Shown here: positions 25,967-39,969 of the stretch, in pieces
How the letters are laid out: each line of letters opens with the position of its first letter
Numbering within the stretch: position 1 is the first letter of the stretch
Assembly: GCF_033439725.1 (NCBI RefSeq)
Contig: NW_026944386.1
Span: forward strand, 3,410,001 to 3,474,000
From: Neurospora tetraspora
Lineage: Eukaryota; Ascomycota; Sordariomycetes; Sordariales; Sordariaceae
Direction: 5' to 3'
DNA: 64,000 nt
The notes under the pieces: generated by a model
Database searches by the model: none
What the model saw: only the letters and a program-made list of their open reading frames with translations
What the model was told of the DNA's origin: nothing
Made by a program: the position numbers and the translations under genes

Positions 25967-27272
25967 TCATACCCACTCCTTGGGGTTCTTGAGCACCTCA
26001 ACCAACCTCGCCTCCCTGCTCTTCGGCTGCGGCTCATACATATACTCCCACCTAGCCGTCAGAGGCAAGCTCATGAGGATACTCTCCACGCGCGCACCAG
26101 GAGTATTCAAGCCAAACGCGGTGCCGCGGTCGTGCACTAGGTTGAACTCGACATACCTGCCCCTGCGAATTTGCTGCCACTCCTTCTCCTTCTCCGTGAA
26201 CGACATGTCCTTTCGCTTGTTGATGATGGAGATGTAGTTGGGCGCAAACGACTTGAGCGCGTCCTGGACGAAAGCGAAGGTGTTCTCCTTGTCCGAGACG
26301 GTCTCGTCCAAGTCGTCGAAGAAGATGCCGCCGATACCGCGGGACTCGCCGCGGTGCTTGTTGTAGAAGTACTCGTCACACCACTTCTTGAAGCGGGGGT
26401 AGTACTCCTTGTCGTGCGCGTCGCACACCTCCTTCAGCGACTTGTGGAATTGGATGGCGTCCTCGTCAAAGAGGTAGCTGGGCGTCAAGTCGCTTCCTCC
26501 ACCGAACCACCACGCGCCCGAGGAGCCGTCGGGGTTGGCCGTCTCGAAGTATCGGTAGTTGAGGTGGACCGTCGGGGCCATGGGGTTCTTGGGGTGGACG
26601 ATCAGGCTGAGGCCGGCGGCAAAGAACTCGAGGCTGTCGGGAATGTTGTCGTCCTGGGCCAGGTTCTTGTGGTTCGCGCGCATCTTGATGATGGCGGGCT
26701 TGGGAAGAGTGCCGTAGACGACGCTCACACCGACACCGGCCTTCTCAAACACCTTGCCGTCCTGGAGGACGCATGTGATGCCGCCGCCACCCTCCTTGCG
26801 CTGCCACTCGTCCACCCGGAATGGTGTGCCGTCGGCCTCCTCTAGCGCTCTGACAATCTCCTTCTGTTGCTCCTTGACGAACTTCTCCATGCGCAGGCGC
26901 ATTGGCGAGGCATCGGTCACGCCCTTCTCGCGCTTAGTCTGTTGGTCGCGCTCGGCGAGGGTAGGGGTATCGCATCGGATGGGATCTTCGACGGCCTGGA
27001 TTCAGAGCACATAGTGAGCTTAGAGTTCGTAGTAGGCAAGAGGTCAATGGGAATTCGCAGCGGGCGCATACCATCTTGTAGCTAAGGGTAGTGGCAACAG
27101 CCAAGCCAGCGGCAGCCAAGGTGAGGTAGTTGCGCGAGTTCGAGAAAGCTTGACGTGCTGATCCGGAGCTCTGAAAGCTTGATGCAGCTCGGCGAGGGGT
27201 CCAGGTGTTATTGAACTGGCGCTTTGTCTTGCACTGAGCAAACAGGCGAAGGGTAGGCCGACGCGAGGCCAT
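25967..27272 (-). CDS. hem13: Coproporphyrinogen III oxidase, oxygen-dependent
   Basis: Two exons, 27272-27072 and 26995-25967, give 409 residues. The enzyme decarboxylates coproporphyrinogen III to protoporphyrinogen IX in haem synthesis, using O2. Exon 1 (67 residues) is an Arg/Ser-rich presequence (MASRRPTLRLFAQCKTKRQF) followed by a hydrophobic stretch (LTLAAAGLAVATTL). That pattern indicates import into mitochondria with sorting to the intermembrane space; the budding yeast enzyme lacks it. The catalytic part shows WWFGGGSDLTPSYLFDEDA, KKWCDEYFYNKHRGESRGIG, FDDLDE and the family signature GRYVEFNLVHDRGTAFGL. The end KSREARLVEVLKNPKEWV is conserved. No defects. Confidence 0.97.
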
Positions 27273-29514
<2,242 letters not shown>

Positions 29515-32500
29515 TCATATCCTCTCTACCGTTTTGCTTTAGACGTTGTCGGCGTTTTGGGGGGATTCATACACGATTACTGGATCAATGAACGGGTTGG
29601 TGGGCTGTGCATCATGTTGTTTCTGCTGGGTTTATATCCTTAGGTTCCGTTGGCTGAGGAGGGAGAGGGCTTGCTATGACAGAAGGGACGATGGGGCTGT
29701 GCTGTTGGGGTCTGGACTTGAGTGCCGCCTGCAGCCGTATGAAAGCGAAAGCCCCCTTTCTTTGCTTCCCGGTGTGCTTTGGTCTAGAGAGAGCATAATT
29801 TGCCGTTGGGTTGCCCGTTTCACAAATCAATGTTTACCTCATTCTCTATGCCCTTTTTCACCACGCCGGTGACTTACACCCCTTGTTGAGCCCCTCCAAA
29901 CATAAACCCTGGATGCACGCCCGCAATGGATGGATGACACGAGGACGGCAGTTCTACACGTGGATCTCATGAGGAGGAAGGGAGGAAGCACGCAGCTTAG
30001 AAATATACGATAGGTAGTACACGTGTCCTAGCTGGATATCGTTACACTGGTTCCCATGATTAATGCTCTGTGTATAATGGTGCTTGGTCATGTCTGGTGG
30101 GTAGTGTAATCGCGGAGGACTCCCGCAACAGTCATACCGCATAAACTCACCAAGCTCGTATATCCGTTCGGCCAGCTTTATGCCAACTTCATTCATAACA
30201 GGGCCTGCCTTGCTAATACAAGAAAGCTGTGCATACTGCCTGGCCCTGCATCGGTCTCTCAAAGGAACCCAAACCCTAAAGCACTCAAAAGATGCATTAT
30301 ACCATCTCTTACTAAGAGCACAGAACGAATGACTAACACCTTTCCATCAAATTCCTCTGCCATCCTTAAATCTTGAACTTGACATTACTGTTCGAAACCA
30401 TCACGGCAAATAGTTGAATCGTCTCCCACTAAGATGCTTATCCTCAAAGGCAGCATGTATCTGGTCTTTGAGTGACAAAACAATGCACAGTGACTGCTGC
30501 ATATTGAAAGACAAAGGGCTACATATGCGTGCGGGTGAGTGAGGATCAATCAGGTAAGTGAGGAAAGTTGAAAGAAGAACAATGGATAGGTAGTTCACGA
30601 TCAAGAATACACATACTACAGGAGGATGGGTTAGGTTAGGTGTATGTATGGTGACTGTATTGAATGTTTGTTGTCTCAAATTTGCAAGATCCCGTCTCGC
30701 TGGTAGGCAGGCCACTGTATGAAGGCACCAAAAAAAAAAAAAAAAACCCCCCAAAAGAAAAGAAGAGAAAAAAAAAAAGAGAAATAAAAAGGAAACAGAT
30801 GAATGAGGGTTACCTATGAATTACATACATGAGTTGTGGGGGAGACAAGAAGAGTCAGATACATAGATTATATCTTCGTCGTGAACGAAATAGAACAGAA
30901 CAGAACAGAAACAGCCACGTTTAGATCGGACGGACTTGGGCTTTACACAAGTTGAAAAGAAGAAGAAAAAGAAGAAGAAGAAGAAGAAGGCTGAATGACA
31001 AAGGAGTATGCCATCCGGATGAGTTACCTTTAGCTACCTAGGTACCTACCTTCATCATGTCATTCCCACACAGTGAGTGTTATTCACATCGTTCGTTGCT
31101 CACGGTTTCAATCAATCCTAAAAGGTTCAAACTATGCAGTTGCTGTATGATATTCGGTGATATAATCAAAACAGGCGGAATAGGAGTAATCGGGCATCTG
31201 GGGGAGGGGAAATCATAATTAGGATATATGTAACACCATATCAAGAACCTTCTTCTCCAGAATCACGATACATAGTTGGCAGGAAGGAATCCAAGTGAAT
31301 TTTTTGTCAGTATTCTGCGGGCCAGAATGAACGTGTTGACGTAGATGTTAGATGGATGGAAGAAACAGAAGCAAGCACCAGCAACATGAACACATGACAA
31401 CGCAATATGATGCTCAAGTCTCTCATAACTACCAAAAGTTTTGATACAAAATCCCTCCCCGAATCCCTCTCTCTATCCAACTCCTTGCCCTCTTATCCTT
31501 CAGTTCTTTTGTGTTTTCTTTCCTTTCAGTTATCCGTTCCTCTTCTCCATCTCGTTCTCAACGGAAGCCACGCGCGCAACACAGTAGAGGTAAGTATCAG
31601 AAGAATCGATCCGAGAAAGTATGTGGTAATACGCTATGTTTTGCGTCTGTCGCTTCTCTTTCAGAACACCATTTTTGCAATGTCTTTCCTTCCCAATAGT
31701 CGGCGGCTCTCGTAAGACTCCAAATCATTAACATTAAACAGAAAACGACGACGACCATAGACCAGAAGATCCGGAGCGGGAGCGGGAGCAGGGGGGCAAT
31801 CACAGGGGCAAGATAGGGCCAAGTCAACCTGGCTGACACCAGAGACTGATCCCATACCTCAGACTTATGAATGTCATCCCCAAGCTCGTGAGATGAACGA
31901 GGAATGACCCGACCCCTCACTCCTTCCCTACTCGCGTGTCGTTTTCTTTCTTTTCCCTCAGTCCCCTTTGCCTAAACCAAAAATAACAGAGAGACTCCTT
32001 TCCTGCACTATATATCAACCCGGCAAAAGGGAAACGGAAAAACGGTAGTAGTAGGAATGCGCTGGTTTCTCAAACTTTGGAACCAAAGACCAAATAAAGA
32101 GGAAAAATGGAAACGCGATGTACAAAAAAAGCACGCCTTCCTTCCTTCGCCTTGCAGAACGCCTACCAGAACGCGTCAAAAACGCCTGCCTCGAGTGCAA
32201 TATTATCATGAACTCGAGCCAAGTAAATTCCGGCACCCGCTTCAGCTGACCCCTCCCTCAAATCGATCCTATCCGCTCTGCTCCTCCGTTCCATCCATCT
32301 TATTTCCCATATCTTGCCGCCTCTTCCTGATCGATTCTTCTTCCCACATCTTGGTGTCTCTGTTATCCTAACCTCCTCTTCCTCCGTCAACGGCTCCGCT
32401 CCCTCTTTTGATAGCCTTATCTGGCTCCCCCGCCGTCTCCTCCCATATGCGCTTTGAACTATCGTCTTCCCATGTGAACCAGAAAATGGGGTATATGCAA

Positions 32501-32784
32501 ATGGTCCGATTCCAGAATGAATGCTTTCCCCGGCCCAAATACAGAGTTTAGCCGGATGCAGTCATGTAAAATCCCATGCGTGTGTGAACAGAAAGAAAAA
32601 GAAGGAAAAATCGAGCCCAAGACTTCCCAGCTGTGGATGTCTAAGAAGTCGAGAGGTCTGAACGAGCTCATATCAAAAAGACTAAGCATGACGCCAAGAC
32701 ACCAACCGTAAAGAGTTTCTGTTATTTGTTTATGAAAGGCGATTAAGACGGCGTCCAAAGCTCGAGAAACGAACGCCTCGGCTT
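29515..32784. other. Large convergent intergenic region
   Basis: 3.3 kb between the stop codons of atg8 and the LDB-type gene. It has simple repeats: an A(16)C(6) run with A-rich sequence at 30,731-30,790 and an (AAG)n run at about 30,957-30,989. I see no conserved open frame. Part may be an unusually long 3' UTR of the LDB-type gene or hold unannotated non-coding RNA; nothing in the sequence decides this. Confidence 0.45.
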
Positions 32785-35450
32785 CTATCCTTGGTTGTTC
32801 TTCATGCGTTTTTGCATCCTCGGCGTTGGAGGGTGCTTAGCCTTCACTTGGACGCCGTTCATCTGCGGCATCTGGGGTGTACCGATAGTCGCCGGTGTCG
32901 GGGCCGAGGTGGGACCATCATCTTCGAGCTTCGCCTGGGAGGCCCTCCTCTTCTTGTTATTCTGCTGAGGCGAAGTATTTGCGCTTGGCCCACTAGAGTT
33001 GGTGCCTTGCTGGCTGACTTGAAGCTGCATGGCAGGCGCTTGCATTTGGCCGGGAGCCGGGCTACCCATATGAGGAGACCCAGGAAGCATCTGGTTTGCC
33101 ATCGCTGGACTGGCACCCATAGGGAATTGGTTATACCCAGGCGTCCTAGGTACTCCTTGCGGCATCGCCTGACCGTTGACATTTGGACCTTGACCCGTGA
33201 TCTGGGTCATATACTGCTCAAGAGCAGCATACGGAGAAATGCCGGGATGGCTGTGGGAGAATGTGAATAGGGGGTTCATTTGGCCTATGATATCGGCCAT
33301 CTGCACAAAACATCGAGTTAGCGTTACATTGTACCTGCAGAACAGTGCGTATTGCGACCACGTACCTCCAGGAACTGAAACACGCCTTCTGGAATCCCCA
33401 TGCCGATTTTCACGCAAGAGTCCGGGAGCTCAATATCCGGCGGCGGAGTGGCTGGGCTCTTGTACGGCCTTTGCTTGCCCTTTTTGCTCATCTCTGGGGA
33501 CTGCTTGCTGTCAGGCGGGTTCAGGGATCTCCACTCCTTGATCCAGGTATGCGAAGGCCGAGCAGCCTCGATGATTGCGCGCCGCGAATGGTACTCCTCG
33601 TGGTTCTCAACGACAAAGTCGAAAAGCTCGATATTTTGGTCGCTATCGAATTGGATCCGGAGAGTTCCATTGTGTACGACCTATTTCAGACTGGTAAGCG
33701 TGCTGCTACTACATAGGCTTGGGTTTAGGGCTCTCCAACTTACATGCGATCCATTGTCGTACCAGTAGAAGACACTCGCCTTGGCGATTTCAATGAAATG
33801 GCCGTCATGGGGCATCGATCTGTCTGTCGTCCCCTGCGTGACCAGCTGCATTTTCGATACGCCACTCTCGAAATGCACGTTGAAGAATCGCGGCAAAGCT
33901 GCGTAGTCGATCTCGTACGGCTTGGGATCGGCAGCTTCATCCTCACGTTTCTTAAAAGTTTGGCGGAAGACGCCTTTTTGGGAGAAGAACCGCTGGACAA
34001 AGTGGTGCCAGTACTTTAAGCCGTCTGCACCCTGGGAGCCCTTCAAAAAAGCAAAGTCAGCAAGAATGGACGTGAAGTTGGAATGGGGGATGTTCAGCGC
34101 GTAAGCTTACCGTGAACCCATTCAAGTGCTCATTGAACAAATTAAGCTTGAGCAAGCACTGGCCCTTCAAGTTTGCGCTATCTACACGTTTTTGCTGCAA
34201 CAGGCTGGCAACATTGGCAGCTGCTTGGACTTGGGCATGGGCAAGCTGGGCTTGCTGGGCTTGTGTGGTCTGCGGCGTTTGAGGAGAAACCTGCTGTTGG
34301 GCGTTCGGCTGCTGTGTAGGGCCCTGAGCAGGCCCCTGATTCTGTGCTGGCCCATTAACTCCCGGACCTGGCTGAACCTGTGGTTGCTGTTGGTTAGGCT
34401 GCTGAGGCTGACCCGGCTGCTGTTGGGGCGGTTGTTGAGGCGGCTGGGCCTGTGGTTGTTGCTGCTGCTGCTGTGGTTGCCCCGGCCCTCCTTGCTGTGC
34501 CTGGGCCTGGGCCTGGGCAGCCTGAACTGCCGCCGACTGTTGGGCATGAGCCTGTTGCGTATGAAGAGCGGCCAGTTGAGCTTGCATGTTGAGGCCTGGG
34601 CCTTGGGGATTGATGGGGTGCTGGCCGGGGTTGTTTCCCTGCTGGGCCATTTGCTGTTGCTGCTGCTGTTGTAGTTGTTGCTGCTGCTGTTGCTGTTGCT
34701 GCATCGCCAACTGTTGGGCTATGAGATTCGGCTTTGTATAGCGTTAGCATTCTTGCAGTAGATCGCCTTTCGCAATGGGACTCTCGAATTCTTACATTCA
34801 TCCCCTGCCCCGGGTGCTGTTGCGCTAGATGCTGTTGCATGTGGTGGGCCATTGGCATAGGGCCTCCCATTGCGCGCCTCTGCATTAACTGAGCCATTTG
34901 CTGAGGATTCATCTGGCCCATACCGGGGACACCTATTGGCATGCCTCCCAAGTTGTTGTACTGAGCCTGCTGGGCCTGCATCATCCTTTGGTGTTGCGCT
35001 TGCTGCAACTGCTGGAGCCTAACTTGCTGCAACTGCTGTTGCATGGCTTGGTTGTTGGGGACTGGAGATACGTTTGGGTTAGTTCATGGTGTCTAAAGCA
35101 AGCGAGGGGAGCATGATGGAAAAGGAAAGGCAGAACGTACAACCCATCCCGTTCATCTGTTGCTGGTATGCCGCCATCTGCTGAGGGTTCAAATGCTGCA
35201 TGGCAACATGGGCGTTGGGGGTGCCAGGCGGCATTCCTCCCATGAGAGCGCCGGCGCTAATCTGGGGGCCGGGGCCGGAGACACCTAGGTGTGCCACCAT
35301 CTGATGAGCCATGGCGGGGGTTGCGCCGGGCTGGCTGGGGTTGTGGGCCATGCCCGGAGCCATGTGGTGACCGGGAGGAGCTCCCGGATGTTGTTGCATT
35401 CCGCCGGGGTGCGGCGAAAAGGAGGGACCCATTGGCATGCTAGCCATCAT
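32785..35450 (-). CDS. LIM-domain-binding (LDB) family transcription cofactor, PtaB/Adn1-like
   Basis: Six exons: 35450-35141, 35061-34796, 34731-34111, 34040-33744, 33680-33366 and 33300-32785, in phase, giving 774 residues. The LDB region spans about residues 400-605 and starts GSQGADGLKYWHHFVQRFFS, followed by RQTFKKRED, YEIDYAALPRFFNVHFESGV and VVENHEEYHSRRAIIEAARP. Fungal members (Aspergillus PtaB, S. pombe Adn1, yeast Mfg1) act with a Som1/Flo8-type factor in adhesion, filament growth and development. Residues 1-399 are Met/Pro/Gly- and Gln-rich with long CAG/CAA-coded runs, and the C-terminus (residues 605-774) is Pro/Gln-rich with a basic patch (NNKKRRASQAK). Some donors are GTACGT. 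The large non-coding flanks on both sides fit a heavily regulated developmental gene. Confidence 0.9.
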
Positions 35451-35746
35451 CTCTTTCCTCTTTGCTGTCGACTATCCACAGCGTGGATATCGACGTGACT
35501 TCCTCCGCGCTATCGCATACGAAGTGTAACCAGTTTGTTGGTACGGGGGTTGCCGCGAGGGCCGGCAGAGGCGTTGGTCGGTCTGTTTCCTTGTCTGGCG
35601 CGCGCGCGTATCACAATGCCGCTTCAATCGGGTGGCGGTCGACAGGCGGTCGAGAGGCAGCTAAAGATGGCGTGTGCTGGACGACTGCTGTTGTGCTGTT
35701 GCACTTGCTGAGAGGAGGGTGAGCGTGTTGAGAGTGGCCGGGGATG

Positions 35747-35786
<40 letters not shown>

Positions 35787-38148
35787 AACAGGCACGGTGT
35801 CGGTTCCTTTGGTGCGGACCTGGCGATCGGTCGGACAGGCTTCAAGCTGAGAAGGCGGGAGTGGCAGGTCTTGGTGGTGTGCGTGCACTCACAGCCAGCG
35901 ACGGGGCCTTGTCTGGCGGCGGCGGTCGCGCGACGGGCAACGTGAGCGGAAAGTTGGGGGAGACAGTGGGCAAAGAGTAGATCCAAGTCGGTCGAAAGTC
36001 AACTTGAACCAGCCAGGGAACAGTGTCAAGTAAGCACACAGAGAGTGCCCCCGAGCGATCTGACACGCAAGGAAGAAGAGACGAAGCGGGACTGGTCCGG
36101 TAGGCGGATAGGTGTAGGTTGGTAAATAGGTACCAAGTGAGGTGACCAGAGCGGCAGTGTGAAGTGGAAGCCCAGGTAGGGTAGGCCAGAGGCTATTAGG
36201 TATGCCGATGCGGCAATGCACCAGGAATAGGTGGTGGAATGATTAGGAGGATTTCCCGTTGGTGATGGGAAGACTAGAGCGTCGAGGGTAAAAAGAGACT
36301 GCCCGTGCCCTGGAGAGAGAAAAAGGTGAGCGACAAAGCACTGGACCTCCTGCAACCTGAGATGAGGGAAACAACGAGCAACGACGTGTCGTGGACTTGT
36401 CGGAGTCGGAGGTGGATTGAGGTTTGGGGATGATTGGGAAGGGTAAGGTTGTGTGGATCTCCCGTCTTTCGACTCTGGGCTGCTGCTTGACTGGGAGTTT
36501 TTATGGGACTGGCGAGGTCTGCTGTGGGAGTCTGGGACCTGGACCTGGGCAGACGGGAGTCCCGTCAAAAGACAAGAGTGGGAGTGCTTGGCGGGCGAGC
36601 TGGATGAGGTGGTTTTGAACCCCGGGGGTACAAAGATCGAAATGCCACTTACTAACCGGTGATGACGAGCTCAGAAGAGAGCTTTCTCGATGAAACTTGT
36701 CTCTTTATTGTTTTGCCGGGTCAAGTTTTGGACATTGGTGGGAATGGAGAGGAAGAACTTCTTGGTATATATATAATTCGAACTGAGCTGTGTTAGGTCA
36801 GCACTGCACTGCACTGGATGCTGCAGATAAGTCACGGGAGCTCGGTTCTGTACAGGAAATGAGCTCCTTCATGATGAATCCCCACGCACAAGAAGGGATA
36901 TATTGTCAGACTTCGAATACCGCAAACTCCGTCTTGAACTTGAGGCCCGTTGTTCCAAGGATGCGTCCGACAAATGTTAAACGCCCTCACATCATAATCA
37001 CCATACAAGCAACAGCTTGATTTCTTCTGTAGCATACCCCTCTCTATCATTAACTCAAGACCTATTCCTCATCACGTACCAACGTCATCTGGGTAGAGAG
37101 AGAGAGTTACCAGTGCTCCGTGCACTGAGCCATCCTCATGCACCCGCGGAAATCACCACCCGAATTACCGGTCTCGGCCTCAGGCTCAGAGAGACTGGTC
37201 ATGACACTTGGTGATAGAACAAGTCGCTTCGGGCCATACGAAATGGCCAAAAAGCCAGGCCAGTCGACCGAAGGCAGAACCCACGAACTTCCTCTTGACG
37301 TTGAAAGAGCGGGCTCGCAACAGCTTTCAGAATGATGCCACTAACCCTAACCCTATAATGCATGAGAAGCCAGGAAACTGAAAAGGGGGTGTCGGCTGTT
37401 GGCCCAGGCGATACCACACATCGTGAAGCGTCCTCTTGAGGTCGACTAAAGCACAGCGTTGACTTAATAAACATCAACAGAACTGAAGATATGTGTTGGG
37501 AGCCTGACGAATGAGTCTCATGGGCTGACTGAAGGTGTTCCTCGGATATAAGTCAAACATTGATGTTCAACAGGTTGGAGCGCCCCTTCAGTTGGTCCCG
37601 GAGCTGCCCGGCTCTCCAGCAGTGAGGTGGTCTGGAGTCTTCGTTGTGGACGGCCAACGGACTCTTGTCGCGATGGCGGCGATGGGCACCGGTCCGCCCG
37701 TTGGTGGGACCTTGCAGCGGGCGACGGGAGTTAATATGAGGTGGAACCCGGCATCACGTGTGTCTCCACGTGTCTGTGTTCTGCGCGCTTCCATTCTCTC
37801 TCCCGCCTGGAACTCACCGACCCCACCTAAATTTTCGTTATCGTTATCGCTTCCCGCGCAGAAGTATTTGAACTCTCCATCGTCGCAAACGCAACCTTAT
37901 TTTTTCTTCCCTTCCTCAGAAACCAACAATCGCAAGCGCCGCGATTCTCGAGCTCACGCATTCCTTCAATCGTTGCGCCTGGTGCGCAATGATTCGAGTC
38001 TGCAGAGCTGGCAGGAACCGCTTCATTGCGTGTTCATGTATCTGCCCGCAGCATCTTGCTTCTCTTGAGGCAAGGCTGTGCGATATCTTGTCAAAACTTC
38101 CACCACGCGATCACAGCGTCGCATCCAGGTAGGTCAACAACAACTGCC
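35451..38148. other. Upstream region of the LDB-type gene
   Basis: 2.7 kb without a gene I can support. It has a GACGGC(GAC)-type trinucleotide repeat at about 35,745-35,795, a short TATATATATAA tract at about 36,766-36,777, and two telomere-type CCCTAA units at 37,341-37,355. Long leaders and regulatory DNA are expected for genes of this kind. Confidence 0.45.
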
Positions 38149-39105
38149 ATGGCAATCAACGAGGTAAGCGCCACTCCCCTTCACTTCTTTCCGCACATCA
38201 TATCTTCACCAGCCCTTCTCCCCTGCATCCGCCTTCGGATGATGACAACTTCTGAAATGTCTTCTTTTCCCAACTGAATCGACCATGAACGAAGACTAGT
38301 CTGTTTCGGGCTTCCTCCTACGGGAGTCGGCCTGTTGCTTGCCAGTAATTTTTTCTGACTGAAGCGGATTGCACTTCTTCATTTTTCCATCCTTACCCAC
38401 GCGCGTATCCACAGCAGTTTTCGCAAACATGCTTGCTGACTCGATACCGCAGACAGATACAGAATCTTCTCGAGCCTGGCTCTCATAACATAAAAGGTGC
38501 CTTCGTGCCCATTTCCTGTTGCCTCTGCTTCTCTTCCTGAGACGGACAACATCTTGATCTCGCGACTAAACCACGACAGCTTGATCACAATATCACTTTA
38601 CCACAAGGTTAGTTCATACTTTGTGCGACTTGCACACATACACACACCCCCGATCCTTATGATGAAGAATTCCACATTCGCAGTTTCCACTCGAGACCCC
38701 ACCTACGAGCCTTTCTCGGGGTCAGATGAGGGCGAAGTCTTCCTTGGATGTCTGATTGGATCATCAAACAACTTGTTTGAGCAGTCTTTTGTCTTGCGAG
38801 CATCAGCTAACAGATCCAAAGTACAGGACATCTACCATGAATCAAGAATATTAGATAGTTCAATGAAAACAATGATTCGAAAACACTTGTTTCCTCTCCG
38901 TTTCCGCGTGATCAATGTTGCATTGCCCTGGCCTTCCAGGCAGCTGCCAGCAGACGCGCTTCGGCGTGTCGAATCGACATTCACATCATTTTCCCAATTG
39001 ATATGGATGTTTTCGCTCTGGCATAGAGAAATCACTTTTGACCCATTGCTGGGCGCCCATGTTGAGAGATCGTCTTGTATCTCACCGATATCTGGGAATC
39101 AGTAG
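38149..39105 (+). CDS. Possible orphan gene, two exons
   Basis: An ATG in good context (CTGCCATGGCAATC) starts a five-codon exon (MAINE) followed by a strong donor GAG|GTAAGC at 38164. A stop-free frame runs from an AAAAG acceptor at 38496 to TAG at 39103-39105, and its phase joins the first exon exactly. The joined protein would have 207 residues, with no domain I know: residues such as EVFLGCLIGSSNNLFEQSFV and PLRFRVINVALPWPSRQLPA. Against it: the 333-nt intron is long, the branch point is weak, and codon use is not strongly biased. It could equally be a non-coding transcript or a chance frame. Confidence 0.3.
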
Positions 39106-39969
39106 AGGTTACATCGTTCGATTCGTTCTGGACGGCTTTTGGGGGGATATTGAGTTGTAGTTTGAATGCGTTAGAAAATACCACTAGATGGTCAAATGAA
39201 ACATGATTAAAAAAGTGTCTGCTCCTGCCTCTTCATCCCTATGTGACCTATATCCATCAAAATTCCCTGGCGTAACATGTAGTGATATAGTATTCTCCAT
39301 GGTACCTAGAGCATCGGGATATGCTTCCATGAAGATGAAGGTGTCGTGTGTTGACCGCATGGACGATACGTGAACTCCATCCGTCCGATAATGACTTGCA
39401 AAAACCGAACTCATCATTTTATTCTTCAACCATCTACGATGATCTACGATGGGCATACTGGTTCTTGATCAATATGACAGTTTCTGTGCGGTCAAGTATG
39501 CCATGCTGTCTGTCCAATGCCAACAGCAACTGGGTGCTTTCTTCCAACTCATCTAAGAAGATACTTTATTGACGTACTCGTCTACGAAGACATCGACGTC
39601 CTCATCTACGAAGACATCAACACCTGCTTTACCCAAAACCCATCCGCCTTCACTTCACTCCCAAGTGTAGCAAGTAGCATGATTCGTGACCAAAAGCGAA
39701 GCAGAAGAAAAGTATTACTTGTATATATATGGTTCATGATACCGAAGAATGTAAATGCCCAAAACCGATGATCTACCTTGAATGTTGAAACCCTTACACC
39801 CAACTCCAGTCCTTCTTCCGTTAACTCACCGCGCCGCGCCACATCCCTTCTTTTTCTTCTTCTCTCACCTGCCTCACTGCCCAGTCCCAGTAGTCCCAGT
39901 CCCAGTCCCAGTCCCAGTCCCCATCCCGAGTCCCAGCGCCCATCTCTCCAAAGGTTTGGTCACCATCCA
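39106..39969. other. Intergenic region 3' of the HbrB gene
   Basis: About 860 bp. Contains a CCCAGT(C)-type hexanucleotide repeat at about 39,880-39,920 and a short duplicated segment (GTCTACGAAGACATCGACGT-like) at about 39,580-39,620. No gene recognised. Confidence 0.45.

Noticed and set aside
37341-37355. Telomere-type CCCTAA repeats
   Set aside because: Only two units; too short to be an interstitial telomere.
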